From: Aquabacterium sp. | Lineage (GTDB): Bacteria; Pseudomonadota; Gammaproteobacteria; Burkholderiales; Burkholderiaceae_C | Length of the DNA stretch: 64,000 bases | Reading direction: 5' to 3' | NCBI GenBank assembly: GCA_023266355.1 | Contig: JAHFQM010000007.1 | Location: 186,001 to 250,000 of the forward strand | Shown: positions 28,338 to 37,157 of the stretch, in pieces | Layout of the letters: every line of letters begins with the position of its first letter | Numbering within the stretch: position 1 is the stretch's first letter | Translations under genes and position numbers: made by a program | The notes under the pieces: model-generated | What the model saw: only the letters and a program-made list of their open reading frames with translations | What the model was told of the DNA's origin: nothing | Databases searched by the model: none

Positions 28338-29381
28338 ATGAGCCAGATCACCGACCAGCAGGCGCTGCAGCGCGTCATCGAGCACCGCGAGATCTTCCAC
28401 GACGAGATGCTGGGCCTGATGCGCCGCATCATGACGGGCGAGATGTCGCCCGTGGTCATGGCAGGGCTCATCACCGGCTTGCGCGTCAAGAAGGAAACCG
28501 TGGGCGAGGTCACCGCCGCGGCCCAGGTCATGCGCGAATTCGCCACGCCCGTGCACATCGCCGACAAGGCCCGCCTGGTGGACCTCTGCGGCACCGGTGG
28601 CGACGGCGCCCACACCTTCAACATCAGCACCACGGCCATGTTCGTGGCGGCCGCAGCGGGCGCGCGCGTGGCCAAGCACGGCGGGCGTTCGGTGTCCTCC
28701 AGCACGGGCAGCGCCGATGTGCTCGAAGCCCTGGGCGTGGGCATCAACCTGCAGCCGGCCAACGTGGCGAAAGCCCTGGCCGACACCGGCATCGGCTTCA
28801 TGTTCGCACCCAACCACCACGGCGCCATGAAGCACGCCGCGCCCATCCGCAAGGAGCTGGGCGTGCGCACGCTGTTCAACATCCTGGGGCCGCTGACCAA
28901 CCCGGCGGGTGCGCCCAACCAGCTCATGGGCGTCTTCCATCCCGACCTGGTCGGCATCATGGCGCGCGTGTTGCAGCGCCTGGGCTCGCACCACGTGCTG
29001 GTCGTGCACGGCAGCGATGGCCTCGACGAGATCACCCTGGCCGGTGACACCCTGGTCGCCGAGCTGAAAGACGGCGAGGTGCGCGAGTACCGCATCCACC
29101 CGAGCCAGTTCGGCATCGCCGAGCACGACGGCTCCATGCTCAAGGCGCAGAGCCGCGAGATGTCGCAAGCCATCCTGCAGCGCGTGCTGGCCAACGAACC
29201 CGGTCCGGCGCGCGACATCGTGCTGATGAACGCAGGCGCCGCCCTGTATGCCGCCGACGTCGCCGACAGCCTGGCCGATGGCATCGAGCGTGCCCGCGAG
29301 GCCCTGGCCAGTGGCCGGGCCGCGCAGAAGCTCGAACAGTTCGTGCAGGCCACACAGCGCCTGGCTGCGACGCAACCCTGA
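28338..29381 (+). CDS. trpD: Anthranilate phosphoribosyltransferase
   Basis: A 347-residue enzyme that joins anthranilate to PRPP. The PRPP loop [17 protein letters not shown] and the [22 protein letters not shown] block are present, as is the [18 protein letters not shown] motif. It lies 10 bp after trpG and 9 bp before trpC, so the three form one transcription unit. Confidence 0.97.
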   Translation: MSQITDQQALQRVIEHREIFHDEMLGLMRRIMTGEMSPVVMAGLITGLRVKKETVGEVTAAAQVMREFATPVHIADKARLVDLCGTGGDGAHTFNISTTAMFVAAAAGARVAKHGGRSVSSSTGSADVLEALGVGINLQPANVAKALADTGIGFMFAPNHHGAMKHAAPIRKELGVRTLFNILGPLTNPAGAPNQLMGVFHPDLVGIMARVLQRLGSHHVLVVHGSDGLDEITLAGDTLVAELKDGEVREYRIHPSQFGIAEHDGSMLKAQSREMSQAILQRVLANEPGPARDIVLMNAGAALYAADVADSLADGIERAREALASGRAAQKLEQFVQATQRLAATQP

Positions 29382-29390
29382 GGCTCAGAC

Positions 29391-30191
29391 ATGTCCGACA
29401 TCCTGCAAAAAATCGTTGCCGTCAAACACGAAGAGATCGCCCTGGCGCTGCAAACCCGTTCGCTCGCCGAGGTGCGTGCCCAGGCCGAGCAGCGCAACCG
29501 CGATCTGAACGATGTGCGCGATTTCGTCGGTGCCCTGCGCGCCAAGGTGGCCGCTGGCCAGGCCGCCGTCATCGCCGAGGTCAAGAAGGCCAGCCCCAGC
29601 AAGGGCGTGCTGCGCGAGCACTTCGTGCCGGCCGACATCGCCGCGAGCTACGCGCAACACGGTGCCGCTTGCCTGAGCGTGCTGACCGACGAGCGCTTCT
29701 TCCAGGGCGCACAAGCCTACCTGCAGCAGGCCCGCGAAGCCTGCGCCCTGCCGGTGCTGCGCAAGGACTTCATGGTCGATGCCTTCCAGGTCTACGACGC
29801 GCGGGCCATGGGCGCCGACTGCATCTTGCTGATCGCGGCCTGCCTGGACGATGCCCAGATGCGCGACCTCGAAGCCCTGGCCTTGGAGCTGGGCATGGCC
29901 GTGCTGGTCGAGGTGCACGATGGCGAAGAGCTCGACCGTGCCTTGAAGCTCAAGACGCCGCTGGTCGGCATCAACAACCGCAACCTGCGCACTTTCGAGG
30001 TCACGCTGGACACCACGCTGGGCCTGCTGCCGCGCGTGCCGGCCGATCGCCTGTTGGTGACCGAATCCGGCATCTTGGGCCGTGCCGACGTGCAGCGCAT
30101 GCGCGATGCCGACGTGCACGCCTTCCTGGTCGGCGAGGCCTTCATGCGCCAGCCCGACCCGGGTGTGGCACTGGCCGGGCTGTTCGCCTGA
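29391..30191 (+). CDS. trpC: Indole-3-glycerol phosphate synthase
   Basis: A 266-residue TIM-barrel enzyme that closes the indole ring. Active-site motifs [39 protein letters not shown] and [12 protein letters not shown] are intact. It stands alone and is not fused to trpF; trpF and trpBA are outside the window. The next gene, ung, starts 17 bp downstream and is probably co-transcribed. Confidence 0.97.
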   Translation: MSDILQKIVAVKHEEIALALQTRSLAEVRAQAEQRNRDLNDVRDFVGALRAKVAAGQAAVIAEVKKASPSKGVLREHFVPADIAASYAQHGAACLSVLTDERFFQGAQAYLQQAREACALPVLRKDFMVDAFQVYDARAMGADCILLIAACLDDAQMRDLEALALELGMAVLVEVHDGEELDRALKLKTPLVGINNRNLRTFEVTLDTTLGLLPRVPADRLLVTESGILGRADVQRMRDADVHAFLVGEAFMRQPDPGVALAGLFA

Positions 30192-30208
30192 GCGGCGGAG
30201 GCCATGGC

Positions 30209-31003
30209 GTGAGCCAGGAGGCTTTCGAGTTCGGGGCGGTGGGGGCAGCGCCCGTGCCGGCCTTGTCTCGCCCGTTGGACGCGCTGTTCGACGCCGTGCC
30301 CGCCGATTGGCGGCCGCTGACCGATGCCTTCCGTGCCTCGGCCGCAGGTCGCGCTTTGATCGACCGCGTGGACGCGGCCCGCCTGGCCGGCGCCGTCATC
30401 TACCCGGACGATGTCTTTGCCGCGCTGCGCCTGACGCGGCGCGCCGAGGTACGGGTGCTCATCCTGGGGCAGGACCCGTACCACGGGCCGGGGCAGGCGC
30501 ACGGCCTGGCGTTTTCGGTGCGGCCGGGTGTGCCCATCCCGCCCAGCTTGCGCAACATCCGCAAGGAGCTCCAGCGTGATCCCGATGTGGGCCTGGGCGC
30601 TGGGCTGACCTTGCCCGCCCACGGTTGCCTGCAGGCCTGGGCCCAGCGCGGCGTGCTGCTGCTCAACACCGTGCTGACGGTGGAGGCCGGCCAGGCCGCC
30701 AGCCATGCGGCGTGGGGTTGGGAGGCGCTGACCGACGCCCTGGTGGGCGCCGTGGCGGCCGATGCCGCGCCCAAGGTGGCGATGCTGTGGGGCGCGCACG
30801 CGCAGCGCAAGGCCGCGTTGATGCAGCAGGCGCGCCAGGCCTCGGGTGCGCCGATGGCCGACCTGTTGCTGCTGCAGAGCAACCACCCCTCGCCGCTGTC
30901 GGCCACGCGCGGGCCCGTGCCCTTCGTGGGCAATGGCCATTTCGGGCTGGCCCGGGCCTTCTGGGCGCAACGCGGTGTGACGCTGGACTGGGCGCTGGAC
31001 TGA
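30209..31003 (+). CDS. ung: Uracil-DNA glycosylase, family 1
   Basis: A 264-residue repair enzyme that removes uracil from DNA. Catalytic Asp89 lies in ILGQDPYHGPGQAHGLAFSV. The other family blocks are LLLNTVLTVEAGQAASHAAWGWE and the C-terminal SNHPSPLSATRG with the catalytic His. The start is GTG 30209, behind GGCGGAGG with 7-nt spacing. The ATG at 30204 is out of frame and ends after two codons. The N-terminus is about 40 residues longer than in E. coli Ung. Its stop is 3 bp from that of the convergent outer-membrane gene. Confidence 0.95.
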   Translation: MSQEAFEFGAVGAAPVPALSRPLDALFDAVPADWRPLTDAFRASAAGRALIDRVDAARLAGAVIYPDDVFAALRLTRRAEVRVLILGQDPYHGPGQAHGLAFSVRPGVPIPPSLRNIRKELQRDPDVGLGAGLTLPAHGCLQAWAQRGVLLLNTVLTVEAGQAASHAAWGWEALTDALVGAVAADAAPKVAMLWGAHAQRKAALMQQARQASGAPMADLLLLQSNHPSPLSATRGPVPFVGNGHFGLARAFWAQRGVTLDWALD

Positions 31004-31006
31004 GCG

Positions 31007-31681
31007 TCAGTCGAAGTACCAGACGCTCATCACGCCGAGGTGGTTGGCTTCGAATTTTTCTTCCAGTGTCAGCGCGCCTTTGTCCAGCAGAATTTGCGGC
31101 GCGTTCTTGACGCGGTAAGACTCGACCACATAGCGTGCCTTCAGCCCCCAGCCAGGTGTGAGCGCGTATTCAGCCTCCAGGATCAAGCCGATGTTGGATT
31201 TGAAGTGCGCCGTGCCGGTGCAACTGGCGCCGGAGCATGTCGTGTTGTCGAGCTTGAAGACCGGGCGGGTGGCCTTGCGAACGCCGAAGCCGATGCGCGT
31301 GCGGTCGGTGGCGTGCCACAGCAGGGTGGCTTCGATAGGCATGCGGCGGAAGCGGATCTTTTCGCCCTCGATGCCATTGACCTGGTCGTTGTGATACGCC
31401 CCTGCCAGCTGCAGCGTCAGGGGCAACTCGCCCAGCCGGCGGCTGAAGCCGAAGCGCAGGTCGATGCCGCCGCCGGAGCTGACGTCTTCTCGGTAGGTGG
31501 GGCCGCTGCCACCCTGGGGCACCAGGTTGACCTTCAGCAGGGTGTCTCCGCCCGACGTGAAGCCCAGGCCCACAAAGGGCCGCCAGCTGTTGCGCGAACT
31601 GGCGGTGTCGAAACCATCGGCCCAGCAGGAGGCCGCGGCCAGCGACAAAGCGCACGCGACCATGGCACGGAAGTGGCGCAT
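31007..31681 (-). CDS. Outer-membrane beta-barrel protein
   Basis: A 224-residue protein with signal peptide MRHFRAMVACALSLAAASCWA. A series of alternating strands follows: FVGLGFTSGGDTLLKVNL, IDLRFGFSRR, LTLQLAGAYH, IEATLLWHATDRTRIGFGV, SNIGLILEAEY, WGLKARYVVESY and LGVMSVWYFD. The aromatic C-terminal strand and eight or so amphipathic strands suggest a small barrel. Two Cys in TTCSGASCTGT may form a loop disulphide. AGGGAA precedes the start. Ligand and role are unknown; a resemblance to OmpW-type barrels is only general. Confidence 0.75.
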   Translation of the reverse strand: MRHFRAMVACALSLAAASCWADGFDTASSRNSWRPFVGLGFTSGGDTLLKVNLVPQGGSGPTYREDVSSGGGIDLRFGFSRRLGELPLTLQLAGAYHNDQVNGIEGEKIRFRRMPIEATLLWHATDRTRIGFGVRKATRPVFKLDNTTCSGASCTGTAHFKSNIGLILEAEYALTPGWGLKARYVVESYRVKNAPQILLDKGALTLEEKFEANHLGVMSVWYFD

Positions 31682-32024
31682 GGAAATTCCCTGAGATGTT
31701 TTGATGCCGGGATTGTGCCGCAGCAGGGCCTGATTGCAAATCAGTGTTCAGGGTGTGTTTTCCGTGCATCAGGCAATGGATTCCGTCGCCCCTGAAGTCA
31801 CGCATTGCACACCCATTCGGGGGTGCAGCAAGCCGGCGAAATTTGCCAAAATCCACACACTGATTTCCGCCAGACGCCATTTGGTCAACGGCTTGACTTG
31901 ATTTCAGCGTTGAAGATGCACGAGCATGTGCAAAGCAGTGGGTGCCATGTCCGCCATGTGCCCTCTTCGACCCTTGTTGGCCGCCTGGCGTGCCAGTGCC
32001 CGTTCCGTCTGAAACCCTGTCCCC
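31682..32024. other. Divergent spacer upstream of the exopolysaccharide cluster
   Basis: About 340 bp between the outward-facing barrel gene and the first exopolysaccharide gene. It is somewhat AT-richer than its neighbours (for example near 31838-31920) and has TTGACT at 31903, but no matching -10. It should carry promoters in both directions; I cannot place them securely and see no small gene. Confidence 0.4.
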
Positions 32025-32975
32025 ATGGCACACACCACCACCGCCCCAGGCCCCGCACGCTGCACCACACTGGGCGTGGTGATCGTCAATTACCAGACGT
32101 ATGACCTGACCATGCGCTGCGTGGCGTCGCTGCTGGCGCAGGGCATTGCCGAGCCGGCGCACATCGTGGTGGTGGACAACGATTCCCCCGACGCCTCCGG
32201 GCTGCGCTTGCAGGCCGACCTGCCCGCGGGCGTGGTCACGCTGCTGTCCGGGCGCAATGGGGGGTTTGGCGCCGGGGTGAACCTCGGCGTGGACGCGCTG
32301 GGCACCGACCTTGTCCTCATTTTGAATCCGGACACCTATTTCGAATCCAACCGGATGGACGTGATCCATCGGATGTTCCACGATGCTCCGAAAATGGGCG
32401 TGGCCGGGCTGAAACTCGTGAATCCGGATGGCAGCTTGCAATATTCGGCGCGCAGGTTTTATTCCCTGCCCGATATCCTGGCGCGCCGCACCATGCTGGG
32501 GAAACTGGGCCCCTTGCGCCGCCTGGAGCGCTCGCACCTGCTGACGCGCAGCTGGCGCCAGCACGCGCACAGGCCGTTTTTCGAGGCGGACTGGGTGATG
32601 GGCACGGGCTTCGTGGTGCGCCGCAGCGCCTTCGAGCAGGTGGGCCGCATGGACGAAGGTTATTTCCTCTACTTCGAGGAGGTGGACCTTTGCGCCCGCA
32701 TGTGGATCGAGGGCTGGCAGGTGGTGGCCGTGCCCCAGGTGGCGCTGGTCCATGACCACCAGCGCAGCAGCGCCGCGGGCATCATGTCCTTCGCGGGCAA
32801 GACCCACCTGCGCAGCATGGCCCGCTTCTTCGCCAAGTTCGGTGTGCCTTGGTGGTCTCGGCCGTCGCGGGCCCGCATGGCCGCCGCCCTGGCGCGCTGG
32901 CAGGCTGCGCAGCAGGGTGGAGCCGGTGCTGCGGCCGCGGGCGCGCCTGTGACCGAGCCGCAACACGGGGGCTGA
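32025..32975 (+). CDS. Glycosyltransferase family 2 (rhamnosyltransferase-like)
   Basis: A 316-residue inverting GT-A glycosyltransferase. It opens with LGVVIVNYQTYDLTMRCVASLLAQ; the nucleotide-sugar segment IVVVDNDSPDASG and the metal-site region LVLILNPDTYF follow. ADWVMGTGFVVRRSAFEQVGRMDEGYFLYFEEVDLCARM is the WbbL-type acceptor segment. It probably adds one sugar to the lipid-linked repeat unit on the cytoplasmic face. It is the first gene of the exopolysaccharide cluster, 123 bp before the Wza-like gene. Confidence 0.9.
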   Translation: MAHTTTAPGPARCTTLGVVIVNYQTYDLTMRCVASLLAQGIAEPAHIVVVDNDSPDASGLRLQADLPAGVVTLLSGRNGGFGAGVNLGVDALGTDLVLILNPDTYFESNRMDVIHRMFHDAPKMGVAGLKLVNPDGSLQYSARRFYSLPDILARRTMLGKLGPLRRLERSHLLTRSWRQHAHRPFFEADWVMGTGFVVRRSAFEQVGRMDEGYFLYFEEVDLCARMWIEGWQVVAVPQVALVHDHQRSSAAGIMSFAGKTHLRSMARFFAKFGVPWWSRPSRARMAAALARWQAAQQGGAGAAAAGAPVTEPQHGG

Positions 32976-33098
32976 GCCAAGCCCTCGCCTCCGCCATCGC
33001 CTGCCGTGTGACATGGGCCCCCCGTATCATCGGCGGGCGCCGCGCCGGGCAGATCACCCGGTCCGGCCGTGCCTTGCGGCCCTCCTCCTGCTCTCGCC

Positions 33099-33875
33099 AT
33101 GAACAAGACCCTTGCCCCCCTGCTGGCCAGCTTCCTTGCCATGCTCGCCCTGACGGCGTGCGTGCCGCCGGGCGTGCTGCAGGCGCCCCAAGGCTTCGAC
33201 ATCGCGCCCCACATGGTCACGCCGGCGCAGCTGGCGGCCCTGCCCAAGGTGCCCACGCGCATCCGGGCGGGCGACACCCTGCGCATCGTCCGGGACGCCC
33301 AGGACTCGGCCAGCCTGGACCTGCGCAACCTCGTCGATGACAGCCAGACCCTGAACTACGTGGTGCGCGCCGATGGCACCATCGCCTTCCGCTACGCCGG
33401 TCGCATCGAGGCCGCGGGCAAGACGCCGGAAGAACTGGCCGAGGCCTTGCGCGGCAAGCTGTCGGTGTATTACCGCGAGCCGGGCGTGACGGTCAACATC
33501 ACGACCTCGCCGAGCAGCAAGGTGGTGATCGGTGGGGCCGTGCGCACGCCGCTGACGGTGGACCTCTACGCCGTCTCCAACCTGGAGCAGGCCCTGTTCG
33601 CCGCCGGCGGCCTGTTGCCTGCGGCCGATCCGGCCCGCTTGGCCCTGTTGCGCCTGGACGAGCAAGACCGCTACCGCGTGCACTTCATCGATTTCTCCAA
33701 CGTGCTCCAGCCCGAAGTCGGCGGGCGCACGGCCATCGCCCTGCAGCGCGGTGACATCGTCTTCGTGCCCAAGTCCAACGCGGGGGCTTCGGCCGATGGC
33801 GTGGACCTCTACTTCAACCAGTTGTTGCCGTTCTCGCGCGCCTTGGGCGTGAACGCCACGGCCAACGTCAACTGA
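33099..33875 (+). CDS. Polysaccharide export lipoprotein (Wza/OPX family)
   Basis: A 258-residue outer-membrane export protein. The signal peptide ends in lipobox LTAC with Cys21. The polysaccharide export domain runs RIRAGDTLRIV through LNYVVRADGTIAFRYAGRIEAAGKTPEELAEALRGKL. One SLBB-like region follows (KVVIGGAVRTPLTVDLYAVSNLEQALFAAGG). It would form the outer-membrane exit with the Wzc-like protein encoded 24 bp downstream. ATG 33099 is used because it gives a proper lipoprotein signal, although no strong Shine-Dalgarno is seen. Confidence 0.9.
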   Translation: MNKTLAPLLASFLAMLALTACVPPGVLQAPQGFDIAPHMVTPAQLAALPKVPTRIRAGDTLRIVRDAQDSASLDLRNLVDDSQTLNYVVRADGTIAFRYAGRIEAAGKTPEELAEALRGKLSVYYREPGVTVNITTSPSSKVVIGGAVRTPLTVDLYAVSNLEQALFAAGGLLPAADPARLALLRLDEQDRYRVHFIDFSNVLQPEVGGRTAIALQRGDIVFVPKSNAGASADGVDLYFNQLLPFSRALGVNATANVN

Positions 33876-33899
33876 GCCCCGGGGCCGCTGCCGCACACC

Positions 33900-35876
33900 A
33901 TGATCGACATCCGCTCCCTGCGCGACCTGGTCCGCCTGTTCTACATCTTCCGCCGCGAGTTCTGGCTGGCCTTCGCTGGCGTGGCCGTGCTGGCCGTGGC
34001 CGGCGCCTTCCTGCTGCCGCCGAAGTACATGTCGGACGCGCGCCTGCTGGTCAAGCCGGGCCGCGAGAACATGACCGCGCCCATCGAGGCCGCCGACCGC
34101 CAGGCCATCTACCCGCAAAGCACCACGCGCGACCCCATCCTCGACGAAGAGAAGATGCTCACCGGCCGCCCGGTGCTGATGCAGGTGGCGCGCCTGTACC
34201 TGGCCGAGATGTCGGCCGAACCCAAGCGCGAAGGCTTCGTGGGCAAGCTCAAGGATGCGTTCGGCAGCGTGCGCCAGGCCGTGGGTGGGGCGGTGGGCAA
34301 GGCTTTCGCTGCCATCGGCCTGGCCGAGGTGCAAAGCGAGGAAGAGGCCATCGCCGAGAAGCTGGCGGCGCGCTTTGCCGTCACGCACGGGCCGGGCTCC
34401 AACGTGATGGAGCTGAGCTTCACCTGGGGTGACCCGGTGGTGGCGCAGCGGGTGCTGAAAAGCTGGATCCGCGTCTACCTCGACGAGCGCACGACGGTGC
34501 TGGGCCGCAAGACCCTGGTGACGTTTTACGAAGCCAAGGTGCGCGATTCCGATCAGCAGATCGAGTCGGCCAAGAGCCTGCTGCGCACCCGCCTGGTCAG
34601 CATCGACGGCACCAGCGCCCAGGAGCGCCTGGACGCCCTGACCAAGCGCCTCAACGACCTCAGCACGCGCCGCGCTGAAATCGCCGCCGAGCGCACCGCC
34701 CTGCTCAACGGCATCGGCTACGCCAACCAGCAGGTGGGCAGCCTGGCCAAGGAGACGGTGTCCGAGCGCGAGCTGGGCAACAGCCCGACCTTCCAGGCCC
34801 TGAGCACGCAGCTGGCCGACCTCAAGCGCCAGCGCGCCGATGCCCTGCGCATCTTCAAGGACACGGCGCCCACCATCGTGGCGCTCAATGAAAGCATCGC
34901 CACGCTGGAGGCCCAACTCAAGACGGAAGACCGCGTGCTGCAGCGCTCCGAGCGCCGCACGCCCAACGAGCTCAACACCGTGATGGCGCGCAACCAGCTG
35001 GAAAAATCCATGCGCCTGCGCGAGCTGGATGCGCTGCACACCGCGTTCGACAAGGAAGCCACGCAGCTGGAGACCGTGCGCCGCAAGGTGCTGGAGACCG
35101 AGCCCGAACTGGCCCGCCTGGAGCAGGCCCTGTCGGTGGCCGAGAAGAGCCGTGCGCTCTACCTCGACAGCCTGGAGAAGGCGCGCATCGACCAGGCCCT
35201 GGACGACAACCGCATCAACAACATCGCCCAGATCCAGGAAGCGTCGCTCAACCCCAGCCGCAGCTCGCCCAAGAGCCTGCTGCTGCTGATCCTGGCCTTG
35301 CCGGCGGGCGGCCTCGTCGGCCTGGCGGTGGTCTACCTGTGCGCCATGTTCGACCAGCGCATCCACGACGGCGGTCGCTTCGAAGAGCGCTTCGGCGTGC
35401 CACTGTGGTCGGCCGTCAAGGACATCGACGGCAGCGGCCCCGACAACGATTTCCACGCCAGCCTCTACCGCATCTACGGCACCTTGCCGCTGGAGCGCAT
35501 CCAGCGCGAAGGCCTGGTGCTGGGCCTGAGTTCGGCGCGCAGTGGCGAAGGGGTGAGCTTCCTGATCGAGCGCCTGCAGACCTTGCTGCAAGCCCAGGGG
35601 CTGGCGGTGCGTGTCAACGCCCAGCCGGCCGTGGCCGCGCCGGGCGAGGTCGTGCTGCTGGAGGCTTCGGGCCTGCACAGCAACCGCGACGCCTTCGTGC
35701 GCCTGAGCCAGGCCCACCTCATCGTGCTGGTGGTCGAGGCCCGCGCCAGCACCGTGCCGGTGGTGGAGAACGCCTTGGGTGTGTTGCGCACGGCCTTCCG
35801 CAAGGTCGATGGCGTCATCCTCAACCGCCGCCGCTTCGAGGTCCCGCCTCACGTGCTGCGCTGGCTCCAGCGCTGA
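33900..35876 (+). CDS. Wzc/GumC-type chain-length protein with degenerate ATP site
   Basis: A 658-residue inner-membrane protein. The Wzz domain starts at residue 1 with a first helix (FWLAFAGVAVLAVAGAFLL). A long periplasmic coiled-coil region lies at about 215-440, followed by a Pro-rich second helix (SPKSLLLLILALPAGGLVGLAVVYL). The C-terminal domain aligns in outline with BY-kinases, but the P-loop region (residues about 542-555) reads SSARSGEGVSF. The Lys of GEGKS/T is missing, and no Tyr cluster ends the protein. It probably sets chain length and gates export without kinase activity. Confidence 0.88.
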   Translation: MIDIRSLRDLVRLFYIFRREFWLAFAGVAVLAVAGAFLLPPKYMSDARLLVKPGRENMTAPIEAADRQAIYPQSTTRDPILDEEKMLTGRPVLMQVARLYLAEMSAEPKREGFVGKLKDAFGSVRQAVGGAVGKAFAAIGLAEVQSEEEAIAEKLAARFAVTHGPGSNVMELSFTWGDPVVAQRVLKSWIRVYLDERTTVLGRKTLVTFYEAKVRDSDQQIESAKSLLRTRLVSIDGTSAQERLDALTKRLNDLSTRRAEIAAERTALLNGIGYANQQVGSLAKETVSERELGNSPTFQALSTQLADLKRQRADALRIFKDTAPTIVALNESIATLEAQLKTEDRVLQRSERRTPNELNTVMARNQLEKSMRLRELDALHTAFDKEATQLETVRRKVLETEPELARLEQALSVAEKSRALYLDSLEKARIDQALDDNRINNIAQIQEASLNPSRSSPKSLLLLILALPAGGLVGLAVVYLCAMFDQRIHDGGRFEERFGVPLWSAVKDIDGSGPDNDFHASLYRIYGTLPLERIQREGLVLGLSSARSGEGVSFLIERLQTLLQAQGLAVRVNAQPAVAAPGEVVLLEASGLHSNRDAFVRLSQAHLIVLVVEARASTVPVVENALGVLRTAFRKVDGVILNRRRFEVPPHVLRWLQR

Positions 35877-35885
35877 AAGACCCGC

Positions 35886-37157
35886 ATGCGCCTGGCCCTG
35901 CTGTCGCCCCTGCCGCCCGAGCAAACGGGCATCGCCGATTACGCGGCGCACTGCCGCGCGGCCCTCAACCAGGCGGGCGTGGACGTGCTCACGCCCTTGC
36001 AAGGCCAGCGCCCGATCACGTCCCTGGCCACGGCCAAGGCCTGGGTGGCCGAGCGCGACTGGCGCCGCATCGACGTGGTCCACGCCGAGCTGGGCGGTGG
36101 CCGCCACTCCGAATTCCTGACCTTGTGCGCGCTGGCCTCCCTGCCCAACCGGCCGGCGCTGTCGGTCACGGTGCACGACCCTGAGCGCCTGATCTGGAAG
36201 CCCGTCAACGGCCTGTGGCGCGCGGTGAACGCGTCGCCGTTGCTGCCGCGTGCGGCCAAGCAGGCCGTGGCGCTGCTGTCTGACCCCGTCACGCTGATGA
36301 GCGAGCGCGCCCTGGCCCGCAAGCTCGATGGCGTCGTGGCCTTGACGCAAACCGGTGCCGACCGCCTGGCCAAGCGCATGAAGCTGGCGCCAGGGCGCGT
36401 CAGCGTCATCCCCCACGGCGTGCTGACCTTGCCGCAGCGTCCCTTGCCCGACCTGCACGATGCGCTGGGCGAGGTCGCCATCAAGGTGCTGTACTTCGGC
36501 TTCATCTACAGCGGCAAGGGCATCGAGGACCTGATCGACGCGGTGGGCCGCTTGCGCAACGAGGCGCCCGAAGTCGCCGGTCGCATCCAGGTGACGATCG
36601 CCGGTGGCACGGCGCCCGACATCGCTTTCGGCGGCCAGGGCAGCTACCTCGACCAGCTGCGCGAGCGTGCCGCCAAGCGCGGCCTGGCCGGCCAGGTGAA
36701 GTGGGAGCTGGACATCGACGAGCACGACATCGCCGACCTCATCCAGCGCCACCACGTGATGGTGCTGCCCTACCGCGAGTCGGCCAAGCTGGCGCTGCTG
36801 GGCCAGATGCGTGGCACCAGCGGGGCCCTGGCCTGGGCGATCGGCTGCGGTCGCGGTGCCATCACCTCGGACGCCCGCGCCTTCGCCGAAGAGATCAGCC
36901 ACGGCAATGGCGCGGCCTACCGCCAGGGCGATGTGCCGGCGCTGGCCATGCGCTTGCGCGAGGTCGTCGAGCAGCCCGAGCTGCTGCTGCAATGGGCCAA
37001 GCAGGCCAGCTTGCTGGCCCAGGCGCGGGCCTGGCCCACCACGGGCCAGCGTTTCCTGGGCCATTTCCAGCGCGTGGTGGCGCGTGCCGAGCAGGTGCGG
37101 GGCGCGCGCGCCCAGGTGGGCGGCGATTCGGGTTGGGCGCGCAAGGAGTCCCTGTGA
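35886..37157 (+). CDS. Glycosyltransferase family 4-like
   Basis: A 423-residue GT-B glycosyltransferase. The opening MRLALLSPLPPEQTGIADYA is typical of GT4 mannosyl/glucosyltransferases. The nucleotide-sugar domain begins with KVLYFGFIYSGKGIEDLIDAV and contains HVMVLPYRES and GAAYRQGDVPALAMRL. The donor and acceptor are unknown. It follows the Wzc-like gene by 9 bp and overlaps the next start by 4 bp (GTGA), with AAGGAG for that gene inside its last codons. Confidence 0.87.
   Translation: MRLALLSPLPPEQTGIADYAAHCRAALNQAGVDVLTPLQGQRPITSLATAKAWVAERDWRRIDVVHAELGGGRHSEFLTLCALASLPNRPALSVTVHDPERLIWKPVNGLWRAVNASPLLPRAAKQAVALLSDPVTLMSERALARKLDGVVALTQTGADRLAKRMKLAPGRVSVIPHGVLTLPQRPLPDLHDALGEVAIKVLYFGFIYSGKGIEDLIDAVGRLRNEAPEVAGRIQVTIAGGTAPDIAFGGQGSYLDQLRERAAKRGLAGQVKWELDIDEHDIADLIQRHHVMVLPYRESAKLALLGQMRGTSGALAWAIGCGRGAITSDARAFAEEISHGNGAAYRQGDVPALAMRLREVVEQPELLLQWAKQASLLAQARAWPTTGQRFLGHFQRVVARAEQVRGARAQVGGDSGWARKESL

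Noticed and set aside
30204-30212. ATG-GCG-TGA mini-frame just before the GTG of ung
   Set aside because: Two codons only. The family N-terminus and Shine-Dalgarno spacing agree with GTG 30209, so the ATG is probably incidental.
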